DNA of 37,601 nt from Flavobacterium psychrophilum (GCA_945878515.1 CAMCTL010000008.1:1-37601), one strand, 5' to 3'. Positions 15,564-23,849 are shown, numbered from the stretch's first letter. Numbers and translations: made by a program. Notes: generated from the sequence alone by a model not told the origin.

Positions 15564-18134
15564 ATGGAAAATGTTAAGAATATAAACCCAATTCGGACTC
15601 AGAAATCATCGATTATCAATCTAGAGAAAGGGAAATTACCACCGCAAGTTATCGACTTAGAAGAGGCTGTGCTCGGTGCAATGATGATTGACAAAAAAGG
15701 AGTAGATGAAGTAATTGATATTTTGCAACCTGATGCATTTTACAAAGAAGGCCACAAATATATTTTTGAAGCTATTGTTCAGTTGTTTACAGATACGCAG
15801 CCTATCGACTTATTAACAGTTTCAGCTCAGTTGCGAAAAAATTCTAAATTAGAATTGGCAGGCGGCGATTTGTATTTGATTCAGCTGACACAAAAGATAT
15901 CATCATCAGCACATATTGAATTTCACTCTCGAATCATTCTTCAAAAATTTATCCAACGCAGTTTGATTCGTATTTCTGCGGATATCATCGAAGAATCTTA
16001 TGATGAAACGACCGATGTTTTTGATTTATTAGACAGAGCCGAATCGAAGTTGTACGAAGTAACACAAGGAAATATCAAACGTAGTTCCGAGACTGCTCAA
16101 AGTCTAGTTTTGCAAGCCAAAAAACGAATTGAAGAAATTGCAAACCAGAAAGGATTGAGCGGAGTTGAAACCGGTTTTACAAAATTGGATGCCATTACAT
16201 CTGGCTGGCAACCAAGCGATTTGATTATTATTGCCGCTAGGCCGGGGATGGGGAAATGTTTGGGTAAAGGAACTAATGTGTTAATGTTTGATGGCTCTTT
16301 GCAAAAGGTCGAAGATATTCTTGAGGGCGATTTACTTATGGGAGACGATTCGACTCCTAGAAAAGTTTTATCAATAGCGCGCGGAAGAGAAAAAATGTAT
16401 TGGATTCATCAAAATAAAGCAATGTCTTATCGTGTAAACGCAAGTCATATTCTTTCGCTCAAACGAAGCAGGATTGAAGGCGGTCATATCAAAGGCACAG
16501 TTCTAAATATTACTGTTAAGGATTATCTTGAAAAATCGAATAAATTCAAATCGAATTATAAAGGGTACAAAGTTGCCGTTGAATTTGAAGAAAGAGTACT
16601 TCTATTAGAACCTTATTATTTAGGACTTTGGCTTGGTGATGGACACTCTTACAGCCAAAGAATTACCAATATTGACAAAGAGGTTATTGATTATCTCGAT
16701 GAATATGCAACTAGATTAGAATCAGAATTGGTAACATACAATCAAGAAAACAGAACACCTAATCATTCTATTGTAAATAGAAATAAATTCATTTCCGAAG
16801 AATTTAATACATGTATTCAGAGCGAATTGAGACAATTAGATTTGATTCAAAACAAACACATTCCGCAAGATTTTTTAATAAATTCTACTAACAATAGACT
16901 GGAACTATTAGCTGGAATTATTGACTCAGATGGATATTATACATCGGAATTTAATTGTTTTGAAATTGTTCAAAAAAACGAAAAATTAGCCAAACAAATA
17001 AAATTTCTTTGCGATTCTTTGGGATTTAGAGCTTCATTTAAAAAGAAAAAATCTTCAATTAAATCGACTGGTTTTGTTGGCGAAGCGTTCAGAATTAGAA
17101 TTTTTGGAAATTTAAATGCTATTCCAACCAAAATTGAAAGAAAAAAAGCGCGAGCTTGGAACGCAACAGTTGATTGGAAAGTTACTGGAATTAAAGTAGA
17201 AGAAGACATTGTTGATGACTATTACGGTTTTGAAATAGACGGCAATAAATTATTCCTTCTTGAAGATATGACCGTGACACACAATACTGCGTTTGTACTT
17301 TCAATGGCGCGAAATATTGCAATCGATTCTGGACATCCAGTGGCATTATTTTCACTAGAGATGTCTTCGGTTCAATTAATTACAAGGTTAATATCGTCGG
17401 AAACGGGTTTATCTTCTGAGAAATTGAGAACGGGTAAATTAGAAAAATTTGAATGGGAACAATTGAGTGTGAAAGTAAGAGATTTAGAAAAAGCACCACT
17501 TTATATTGATGATTCGCCATCGCTTTCTATTTTTGATTTAAGAGCAAAAGCCAGACGTTTGGCTTCTCAGCACGGCATTAAAATTATCATTGTCGATTAT
17601 TTGCAATTGATGACTGCGGGCGGAAACGGAAAAGGCGGTGGAAATCGAGAGCAAGAAATCTCAACCATTTCCCGAAACTTAAAAGCATTGGCAAAGGAAT
17701 TGAATATCCCTGTAATTGCATTATCTCAGTTATCGCGTGCTGTTGAAACACGTGGATCGAGCAAAAGACCTTTACTTTCTGACCTTCGTGAATCGGGTGC
17801 AATCGAGCAAGATGCTGATATTGTATCGTTTATTTACCGACCAGAATACTATAAAATAGACGAGTGGGACGATGATGAGCAAACACCATCTGCTGGACAA
17901 GCGGAATTTATTATTGCCAAACACCGTAATGGTTCTCTGGAAAACGTTCGTTTGAAGTTTATTGGACACCTTGGTAAATTTGATAATATTGAAGAATATG
18001 GCGGTAATTTTGATGATTTACCATCAAAAATGAATCATGACGAAAATCCATTTCAAACCAAAAGTCTTCCTTCTGCAAACGAGGCTTTTGGAAGCAATTT
18101 GAATGAGGAAGATGATGATGATATGCCTTTTTAG
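15564..18134 (+). CDS. dnaB: replicative DNA helicase DnaB precursor with intein
   Basis: DnaB unwinds DNA ahead of the replisome as a hexamer. The 856-residue precursor starts at the ATG at 15564; a longer frame from 15528 adds a hydrophobic stretch unlike DnaB. The N-terminal domain (PPQVIDLEEAVLGAMMIDKK) is followed by ARPGMGK at 225-231. At this point a 343-residue intein (232-574) interrupts Walker A between Lys and Thr. The C-extein continues TAFVLSMARNIA, then SLEMSS, IIIVDYLQLM (Walker B), RESGAIEQDAD and AKHRNGSLENVRLKFIG. The joined exteins would be 513 residues, a normal DnaB. The tail is acidic (EEDDDDMPF). Without splicing the ATP site is split, so activity must depend on it. A terminator follows at 18145. 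Confidence 0.97.
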   Translation: MENVKNINPIRTQKSSIINLEKGKLPPQVIDLEEAVLGAMMIDKKGVDEVIDILQPDAFYKEGHKYIFEAIVQLFTDTQPIDLLTVSAQLRKNSKLELAGGDLYLIQLTQKISSSAHIEFHSRIILQKFIQRSLIRISADIIEESYDETTDVFDLLDRAESKLYEVTQGNIKRSSETAQSLVLQAKKRIEEIANQKGLSGVETGFTKLDAITSGWQPSDLIIIAARPGMGKCLGKGTNVLMFDGSLQKVEDILEGDLLMGDDSTPRKVLSIARGREKMYWIHQNKAMSYRVNASHILSLKRSRIEGGHIKGTVLNITVKDYLEKSNKFKSNYKGYKVAVEFEERVLLLEPYYLGLWLGDGHSYSQRITNIDKEVIDYLDEYATRLESELVTYNQENRTPNHSIVNRNKFISEEFNTCIQSELRQLDLIQNKHIPQDFLINSTNNRLELLAGIIDSDGYYTSEFNCFEIVQKNEKLAKQIKFLCDSLGFRASFKKKKSSIKSTGFVGEAFRIRIFGNLNAIPTKIERKKARAWNATVDWKVTGIKVEEDIVDDYYGFEIDGNKLFLLEDMTVTHNTAFVLSMARNIAIDSGHPVALFSLEMSSVQLITRLISSETGLSSEKLRTGKLEKFEWEQLSVKVRDLEKAPLYIDDSPSLSIFDLRAKARRLASQHGIKIIIVDYLQLMTAGGNGKGGGNREQEISTISRNLKALAKELNIPVIALSQLSRAVETRGSSKRPLLSDLRESGAIEQDADIVSFIYRPEYYKIDEWDDDEQTPSAGQAEFIIAKHRNGSLENVRLKFIGHLGKFDNIEEYGGNFDDLPSKMNHDENPFQTKSLPSANEAFGSNLNEEDDDDMPF
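16257..17285 (+). mobile_element. DnaB intein with LAGLIDADG homing endonuclease
   Basis: It runs from Cys232 of the precursor (CLGKGTNVLM, block A) to HN at 573-574 (LEDMTVTHN, block G) and is followed by Thr as +1 nucleophile. Block B is YRVNASHILSL: His is kept but the usual Thr three positions before is Asn. Two LAGLIDADG motifs lie at intein residues 122-130 (LGLWLGDGH) and 218-226 (LAGIIDSDG), both with the catalytic Asp, so the endonuclease looks intact. Block F is YYGFEIDG. No frameshift or stop occurs in 343 codons. The site, between Lys and Thr of GKT in Walker A, is a recognised DnaB insertion point and differs from the RESG site used by the Synechocystis DnaB intein, which is empty here. 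Confidence 0.96.
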
Positions 18135-18144
18135 AAATAAATTT

Positions 18145-18171
18145 AAAATTCGCTGAACAAGCGAATTTTTT
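18145..18171 (+). terminator. Rho-independent terminator after dnaB
   Basis: AAAATTCGCT (18145-18154) pairs with AGCGAATTTT (18160-18169) and runs into a T-tract. It lies about 10 bases after the dnaB stop. Confidence 0.85.
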
Positions 18172-18218
18172 ATTTAATAGGTCAAACTAGAAATGCTCTC
18201 CTGAGATTAGTAATTTTT

Positions 18219-18550
18219 AACCACATAGATTTTCAAAGTTGATAATTTAAAAAGGTTTGCATAGGCATTTTATTTACTCATAGCTACCCAATCTATTTTA
18301 AGCAATGTGCAAGGCAAAAGCATTAAAAATATTTAAACACGAATTGCACTAATTGTCACGAATTATTTTTATTTATCTTAACAATTACACAAATTTTAGC
18401 TGCCTTAGGCAGTTTCGTGCAATTTATGTGGTGCCTGTTTTGTGTAAATTAGTGCAATTCGTGTAAAATTATCATAAAAAACAATTTTAATGCGTTTACC
18501 CTGAAGCAAAGCGCCTTTCAGTCTATTAAGAATTATTTTTCTATGTGGTT
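18219..18550. repeat. nested inverted-repeat element (about 330 bases)
   Basis: Outer arms AACCACATAGA (18219-18229) and TCTATGTGGTT (18540-18550) are perfect complements. Inside them ACACGAATTGCACTAATT (18337-18354) pairs perfectly over 18 bases with 18447-18464. Further in, TTACACAAA pairs with TTTGTGTAA, and CTGCCTTAGGCAG forms a small central hairpin. The rest of the 475-base gap (18135-18609) between dnaB and the secreted protein gene holds only the terminator and the promoter. No open frame. It looks like a stack of non-coding palindromic repeats, one inserted in another. Confidence 0.8.
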
Positions 18551-18584
18551 TAAAATTTTATACTATTTATTGAGTTCAGCTTAG

Positions 18585-18592
18585 TATATTTG
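18585..18592 (+). promoter_or_regulatory. TAnnTTTG -7 element for the secreted protein gene
   Basis: TATATTTG is 17 bases before the ATG at 18610. Confidence 0.6.
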
Positions 18593-18609
18593 AAAATAAA
18601 ATTCTACAA

Positions 18610-19872
18610 ATGCTATTCAAAAAGTTCATTGTTATTTTAATCCTGATTTCATTTTCAGCGAAAGCTTCGTTTATTTTGTTGCCAATGGATGACACCACAC
18701 AACAAAATCATCTAAAAGCTTATGGAATAACTTATTGGTGCGTCGAGAAAAAATACAAAGCCAGTTGGTTACTCAATTATCGTGGCGGTTCATTTTTATT
18801 GGCCGATGCTCCCGAAATTCGGAAAGAGTGCCAAATTCGAGGCGTAAGTTTCGAAATATTGAGTGACGAAGAAACGAATCAAATTTTGGCCGAAATAGCA
18901 AGTCCTTCTCAAAATATGGAAGCAGTTGTCTTAGAAAAAGCACCCAAAGTTGCGGTTTATACGCCCAAAGGCAAACAACCTTGGGATGATGCTGTTACGC
19001 TAGTTTTGACGTATGCTGAAATTCCTTTTACACCCATTTATGACGAAGAAGTTTTAGCAGACCAACTCTTGCTTTACGATTGGTTGCATTTGCATCACGA
19101 AGATTTTACGGGACAATACGGGAAATTTTTTGGATCCAACAGGAATTCGCCTTGGTATATTGAACAAAAAAAAGATTCCGAAATTTTGGCAACCAAACTG
19201 GGTTATAATAAAGTCTCGGAGGAAAAAGGAGCCGTAGCCAAAAAAATTAGGGATTTCGTTATCGGAGGCGGTTTTATGTTTGCGATGTGTTCTGCAACGG
19301 ATAGTTTTGATATTGCTTTGTCAGCCGATGGTGTTGATATTTGCGAAACCATGTTTGATGGCGATCCGAGTGAATCCAATTATCAATCCAAGATCAATTA
19401 TGCCAATACTTTTGCTTTTAAGGATTTTATTTTAGATCGAAAACCAGAACATTATGAGTTTTCGAACATTGATATGACCGAAAAGCGAATGATGATTCCG
19501 ATGGAGAAGGATTATTTTACTTTAATGGAATTTTCAGCCAAATGGGATCCAATTCCGAGTATGTTGTGTCAAAATCATACCCAATTGGTTAAAGGTTTTA
19601 TGGGGCAAACCACCGCTTTTGATCAAAATTTAATTAAATCGAATGTTTTAACTATGGGAACTTGCGAACTCAATGGCGAGGCACGTTACATTCATGGCGA
19701 AAAGGGAAAAGGAATGTACACTTTTTTTGGCGGTCACGATCCGGAAGATTATCAGCATCGTGTAGGTGATGCGCCGACCATTCTTGATTTGCATCCCAAT
19801 TCACCAGGATACCGATTGATTTTGAATAATGTTTTATTTCCTGCAGCTAGAAAAAAGAAACAGAAAACGTAA
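18610..19872 (+). CDS. secreted protein of unknown function, often labelled asparagine synthetase B
   Basis: The 420-residue protein begins with a signal peptide (about 1-19, cleaved near AKA-S) followed by FILLPMDDTTQQNHLKAYGI. The middle part has KVAVYTPKGKQPWDDAVTL, WLHLHHEDFTGQYGKFF, and a glycine-rich turn VIGGGFMFAMCSATDSFDIA with one Cys in a nucleophile-elbow-like position. Near the end is YTFFGGHDPEDYQHRVGD. This layout suggests a class I glutamine-amidotransferase-like fold. In memory, close Bacteroidota proteins carry the name asparagine synthetase B, but the ATP-pyrophosphatase and N-terminal Cys2 of AsnB are absent, so that name is not supported. It is probably periplasmic. It has its own promoter and shares a bidirectional terminator. 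Confidence 0.72.
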   Translation: MLFKKFIVILILISFSAKASFILLPMDDTTQQNHLKAYGITYWCVEKKYKASWLLNYRGGSFLLADAPEIRKECQIRGVSFEILSDEETNQILAEIASPSQNMEAVVLEKAPKVAVYTPKGKQPWDDAVTLVLTYAEIPFTPIYDEEVLADQLLLYDWLHLHHEDFTGQYGKFFGSNRNSPWYIEQKKDSEILATKLGYNKVSEEKGAVAKKIRDFVIGGGFMFAMCSATDSFDIALSADGVDICETMFDGDPSESNYQSKINYANTFAFKDFILDRKPEHYEFSNIDMTEKRMMIPMEKDYFTLMEFSAKWDPIPSMLCQNHTQLVKGFMGQTTAFDQNLIKSNVLTMGTCELNGEARYIHGEKGKGMYTFFGGHDPEDYQHRVGDAPTILDLHPNSPGYRLILNNVLFPAARKKKQKT

Positions 19873-19904
19873 AATTAAAAGCATCGCCTTTTTTTCAAAA
19901 TAAA

Positions 19905-19934
19905 AAAACCATCAAAATTTTTCTTGATGGTTTT
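19905..19934. terminator. bidirectional terminator
   Basis: AAAACCATCAA (19905-19915) pairs with TTGATGGTTTT (19924-19934) around an 8-base A/T loop. A-rich sequence on the left and T on the right let it serve the secreted-protein gene and the convergent gene coming from 20779. Confidence 0.85.
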
Positions 19935-19978
19935 GTGGTTATTATGTAAGGTTACATTATACAAAACAATATAAAAAC

Positions 19979-20098
19979 TTAATCCAATTTTACTACACCT
20001 TTGTCACGCTGTAAAGCGTCCTTACTCTCGTGCGGTGAGAATCCTACAGATTGACAAATAGCCTTGTATTTTGGACTATTTTGTAAGCGTTTTTGGTA
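19979..20098 (-). other. 39-codon open extension after the TAA of the next gene
   Basis: In the same frame as the gene 20099-20779, reading through its TAA gives 39 sense codons (YQKRLQNSPKYKAICQSVGF, then SPHESKDALQRDKGVVKLD) up to a second TAA at 19979-19981, 45 bases before the terminator. The composition is protein-like. Either the gene once was longer and gained a stop, or the gene was placed next to the remnant of another one. There is no internal start codon. Confidence 0.45.
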
Positions 20099-20779
20099 TT
20101 ATGTGGTTGGCGCGCTTGCATCGCTGCTTTTGTTGGAAGAGCGCATGGATTTTAGGATTTTAGAAATGACATACTGGTCTTCGAAAGGGGTGTTTTTGAA
20201 GACTTTTTTGGCTTTGTCGGCTATGTTTGTAATGTCGTTATAGAGGTCGGTGTAGTTGCTGTTGTTGTCTTCGGTTACTATTTTTCCGCTATCGCTAGTT
20301 GTTTTTTGGTCTTTGTTTTTTTGTGCTAGGCTTGTTTTGTGGTCTGCTAGTATGCTTGGGAATTCGGGTGCCATTCCTTCTTCTACAATTAGGGCTTGGT
20401 TGGCTTGTATGTATTGTTTTAGGGTTTCTATTTTGTCGCAAGCGCCTTCGATGTTGTGGCTGCGAAGGTCGTGGATTAGGGTGGTAACAATGCTGTTGTC
20501 TAGTCCTGCGTCTTTGATGTAGTCTTTAACAAAGATTAATTCTTCGACTAGTTTATCGGCTTCTTCGTAGAGGCTTTTGGTTATCGCTGTTTTTTGTTTG
20601 GTAGTTACAAGATTTTTTTCTTGGGTTTTGATGGTTTCTAGCTTTGCGGCAAAACTCGTTTTGTATGCTTCGTTGAGTTTTGGGTAGCGTGCTACGATTG
20701 TTGGTAAATCGCGGGTGAAGTTGAAAAGAATAATGTCTGCTAGTGGTGCGTATTCTTCGATTTTGATTGAAAATGCCAT
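20099..20779 (-). CDS. helical protein of unknown function (possibly DUF6261)
   Basis: The 226-residue protein starts MAFSIKIEEYAPLADIILFN and is almost wholly alpha-helical, with charged heptad-like stretches (FAAKLETIKTQEKNLVTTKQ, LYEEADKLVEELIFVKDYIK) and no signal peptide or membrane helix. The tail from about 210 is Ser/Ala-rich. I tentatively link it to the DUF6261 family of Bacteroidota, based on memory of the N-terminus. Its leader contains a nine-unit tandem array at 20821-21007, and its stop is followed by an in-frame open extension. Function is unknown; the organisation suggests a mobile or recombining cassette, which is inference. Confidence 0.62.
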   Translation of the reverse strand: MAFSIKIEEYAPLADIILFNFTRDLPTIVARYPKLNEAYKTSFAAKLETIKTQEKNLVTTKQKTAITKSLYEEADKLVEELIFVKDYIKDAGLDNSIVTTLIHDLRSHNIEGACDKIETLKQYIQANQALIVEEGMAPEFPSILADHKTSLAQKNKDQKTTSDSGKIVTEDNNSNYTDLYNDITNIADKAKKVFKNTPFEDQYVISKILKSMRSSNKSSDASAPTT

Positions 20780-20820
20780 AATATTAGTTTTTAAGGTTAT
20801 TACTTTTTTGTTACAAACAC

Positions 20821-21007
20821 CGTTTATGTAGTGTCAGACTTCGTTTATGTTGTTCCATACTCCGTTTGTACTCTTCCATACTCTTTTTTGAGGTTTCAGA
20901 CTTCATTTATGTTCTTCCATACTACGTTTATGCTCTTCCATACTCCGTTTATGCTCTTCCATACTCTGTTTTGAGGTTTCAGACTTCATTTGTGTCGTGT
21001 CAGACTT
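20821..21007 (-). repeat. tandem array of nine 20-21-base units
   Basis: On the plus strand seven units are 21 bases and two are 20. Type B (five copies, e.g. CGTTTATGCTCTTCCATACT) ends in TCCATACT plus C or A. Type A (first and last) ends GTGTCAGACTT, and type C (fourth and eighth, 20 bases) contains TTTTGAGGTTTCAGACTT. The order is A B B C B B B C A. The array covers bases 42-228 upstream of the start of the 20779 gene and is followed by a palindrome. There are no unique spacers, so it is not a CRISPR. Confidence 0.9.
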
Positions 21008-21014
21008 TGTTTTT

Positions 21015-21047
21015 AACCCGGTCAGGGTTTTGAACCCTGAATGGGTT
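21015..21047. repeat. AACCC...GGGTT inverted repeat
   Basis: AACCCGGTCAGGGTT and AACCCTGAATGGGTT pair over 15 bases with two mismatches around TTG. It lies between the tandem array and the next palindrome. Similar elements are common between flavobacterial genes; no T-run on either side. Confidence 0.75.
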
Positions 21048-21083
21048 GTTGTTCTTATCATCTTTGTCAAAGTTTTGAATTTT

Positions 21084-21120
21084 CTATACCTGACAGGTTT
21101 TATAAACCTGTCAGGTATAG
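21084..21120. repeat. perfect 17-base inverted repeat, possible LRR gene terminator
   Basis: CTATACCTGACAGGTTT and its exact complement flank TAT. It begins 8 bases past the stop of the LRR/T9SS gene on the minus strand. A strong hairpin there could stop transcription, but there is no U-tract, so it may be only a repeat element. With the array and the palindrome before it, it fills the 350-base gap 20780-21127. Confidence 0.8.
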
Positions 21121-21127
21121 AAAAAGA

Positions 21128-23785
21128 TTACTCCTTAACCAACTTTTCATTAATACTTTTCCCATCCGTTGTTGTTCCTTTTAGGATATAAACTCCTTTT
21201 TGTAGGCTAGCAAAATCATAATTGGTACTAGGATTTTGGAACGATTTTACTTTTTTGCCTGCAATGTCAAAAACATCTAGGGTATTGATTTCTTGTGAGA
21301 AATTGATTTGAGATTTCGCTGGGTTAGGATAAAATTTTACAGCGTTTTTTGCAGAAAAATTGTTTGTTGATAAAGTAGCAAATGAACCAAAATCCCTCCA
21401 AACTAACGCAGATCTATAGGCTTGTTCGGTTCCTTGGGGAACATTTAAAGTAGCTTTAGAAAGACCTAAACCATTAAAAACATCACGATAAATGGCTAAA
21501 GGAGTTGTCCAGTTTACAGTTACTGACGATAAACTAAAGCAATAACCGAACGCATAAATGCCAATAGAAGTTACTGAGTTGGGTATTGTAACCGAAGTTA
21601 ATTTACTGCATAGCTCGTAGGCTAATTCGCCGATAGTAGTAACCGAGTTTGGGAAAGTAACCGAAGTTAAACTGGTGCATCCCTGAAATGCTTTAGAACC
21701 AATGCTAGTGACTGAGCTAGGTATTGAAACAGAAGTTAATACATTGCAATGTGCAAACACGCTTACACCTATACTCTTTACTGCATTGGATATAATAACT
21801 GAAGTTAATGCCCAGCAACCATAAAATGCAAGATCACCAATGCTTGTTACTGAGTTTGGAATAGTCACTGACTTTAATTTAAGGCATCCTTGAAATGCAC
21901 TCCTGCCTATAGTCGTTACTGAGGTGGGTATTGTAACGGCTGATAAAATCTGACAGTCGTTGAATGTATGATTTCCAATATTGGTTATTGACGTTGGAAT
22001 AATAACCGTTTTTAATAAACGACAAGACTCAAATGCAGAATCACCAATATAAGTTACCGTGTTGGGTATGGTAACTGCTGTTAAACCACTGCAATTTAAA
22101 AAGGCATTATTTGAAATTGCTGTTACTGTAAAGGAATTTCCAATAGATGATACCGTCGTTGGGATAGAAGCTGCACCTACAAAATATTGATTGTTTCCCA
22201 CCTCTGCTTCGTAAGGCAAAGTTGCTTTTGTTACATAATAATTTGTGCCATTTACTTTAAAAGAAAGTCCTAAAACTGGTGGTTCTGGAATTGTGCCAAA
22301 TTCTTTCCAAACTAGGGCAGATTTATATGCCGGTACAGTGCCCGAAGGTACATTTAATACAATGCTAGAAAGGTTAAGAGCACCAAAGATATTACGATCT
22401 ACGGCTAGAGGAGTTGTCCAATTTACGGTTATCGAAGTTAAACCGGCACCAGTATCTAATGCACTTGTACGAATGCTTGTTACCGACACCGGGATATTAA
22501 TTGAAGTTAACTTAACGCATCCTTCAAGTGTTTTTGCACTAATGTTGGTTAACGAGTTTGAAAGCGTTATCGAAGTTAAACCAGTACAAAATTGAAATGC
22601 GGCATCACCAACGCTACGAACCGAGTTGGGAATAGTAACAGAAGTTAAACTACTACAAGAAGAAAACGCGTACCTTCCTATATTAGTAACCTTGCTAGGG
22701 ATCTCTATTGATGTCAAACCTGTGCAGTCAGAAAATGCAAATTCATCGATATTTGTTACTGAGTTCGGTATTGCAATTGAGGTTAAACCTTTACAACCAG
22801 AGAATGCCTGACCGTCAATACTCGTTACAGAATTGGCTATAGTTACAGATGTTAAAGCTACACATCTATAAAATACAAGTCTACCAATACTCTTTACTAG
22901 GTTGGGGATAGTTACAGATTTTAAAGCACTACAATTAGAAAATGTTCGTTCACCAATACTCGTTAGTGCATTGGAGATCGTTACCGAGGCTAATGATCTA
23001 CAGAAAGAAAATACATCATTGCCAATACTCGTTACTGAATTGGGGATAATTACTCCAGTTAAACCTGTACACGCTGAAAAAGCGCCGTCGCCTATACTCG
23101 TTAATGAATCAGACATAGTTACAGACCTTAAACCTGTACAGTCCAAAAATGCGAAATCGTCTATACTCTTAACGGAGTTTGGGAAAGTTATTGAAGTTAA
23201 ACCGCTACAAGCATCAAATGCTCTTTTGCCAATACTGGTCAGTGAGTTGGGTATAGTTACCGAAGTTAAAGCTGTACAATTATAAAATGCACTTAAGCCT
23301 ATATCAGTTACTGAGTTGGGGATAATAACTGAAGTTAAACTTGTACAGCTATAAAATGTATAAAAAAGAATACTCGTTACAGCGTTGGATATAGTGACCG
23401 CAGTTAAACCTGTACAACTAGAAAATACACTGTGGCCAAGACGTGTTACTGAGTTGGGGATAGTTACCGATTTTAAACCTGTACAACTAGAAAATGCACC
23501 ATTGTTAATACTTGTTACGGAGTTGGGGATAGTTACCGCAGTTAAACCTATACACGCAGAAAAGGCGCCATCGCCAATACTTGTTACCTGATAATTTACA
23601 CTATTGTAAGAAATGGTTTCAGGGATGACTATTGCACCTGTAATAGTGGCAGGATTCGTGCTGACTTCAACAGTTGTCGCTTCGGTTATTTTGTATTTAA
23701 GACCATCCGCTGTGAAGATCGTTCCAACTTGTGCAAAAGAGAAAAGGCTACATAAGATAGCTAAAAAAGTAATTTTTGTTTTCAT
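21128..23785 (-). CDS. secreted BspA-type leucine-rich-repeat protein with T9SS sorting domain
   Basis: The 885-residue protein starts at the ATG at 23785, giving the signal peptide MKTKITFLAILCSLFSFAQ; an upstream ATG at 23836 would bury it. The body is two blocks of about 23-residue LRR_5 repeats of the form SVTIPNSVTSIGDxAFxxCxxL. Each block ends with the same module: WTTPLAVDRNIFGALNLSSI...AYKSALVWKEFG, and later WTTPLAIYRDVFNGLGLSKA...AYRSALVWRDFG. This shows an internal duplication. The C-terminal 75 residues are a type A T9SS sorting domain (KFYPNPAKSQINF, DIAGKKVKSF, GVYILKGTTTDGKSINEKLV). BspA-like repeats often mediate surface binding to host or matrix proteins; the ligand here is unknown. 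Confidence 0.95.
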   Translation of the reverse strand: MKTKITFLAILCSLFSFAQVGTIFTADGLKYKITEATTVEVSTNPATITGAIVIPETISYNSVNYQVTSIGDGAFSACIGLTAVTIPNSVTSINNGAFSSCTGLKSVTIPNSVTRLGHSVFSSCTGLTAVTISNAVTSILFYTFYSCTSLTSVIIPNSVTDIGLSAFYNCTALTSVTIPNSLTSIGKRAFDACSGLTSITFPNSVKSIDDFAFLDCTGLRSVTMSDSLTSIGDGAFSACTGLTGVIIPNSVTSIGNDVFSFCRSLASVTISNALTSIGERTFSNCSALKSVTIPNLVKSIGRLVFYRCVALTSVTIANSVTSIDGQAFSGCKGLTSIAIPNSVTNIDEFAFSDCTGLTSIEIPSKVTNIGRYAFSSCSSLTSVTIPNSVRSVGDAAFQFCTGLTSITLSNSLTNISAKTLEGCVKLTSINIPVSVTSIRTSALDTGAGLTSITVNWTTPLAVDRNIFGALNLSSIVLNVPSGTVPAYKSALVWKEFGTIPEPPVLGLSFKVNGTNYYVTKATLPYEAEVGNNQYFVGAASIPTTVSSIGNSFTVTAISNNAFLNCSGLTAVTIPNTVTYIGDSAFESCRLLKTVIIPTSITNIGNHTFNDCQILSAVTIPTSVTTIGRSAFQGCLKLKSVTIPNSVTSIGDLAFYGCWALTSVIISNAVKSIGVSVFAHCNVLTSVSIPSSVTSIGSKAFQGCTSLTSVTFPNSVTTIGELAYELCSKLTSVTIPNSVTSIGIYAFGYCFSLSSVTVNWTTPLAIYRDVFNGLGLSKATLNVPQGTEQAYRSALVWRDFGSFATLSTNNFSAKNAVKFYPNPAKSQINFSQEINTLDVFDIAGKKVKSFQNPSTNYDFASLQKGVYILKGTTTDGKSINEKLVKE

Positions 23786-23849
23786 ATATAGATAATATTT
23801 GTTTTTTAAAGGAATATGTAATTCGCATATCTTCATTGGTGTTTGCGAC

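Noticed and set aside
17790..17810. A second intein at the RESG site of DnaB
   Set aside because: The sequence reads RESGAIEQDAD without interruption.
20821..21007. CRISPR array
   Set aside because: The units are contiguous 20-21-base tandem repeats without unique spacers, and no cas genes are present.
22245..23795. Several long open frames on the plus strand inside the LRR gene
   Set aside because: They are antisense echoes of the repetitive LRR codons, with no start context and no family resemblance.
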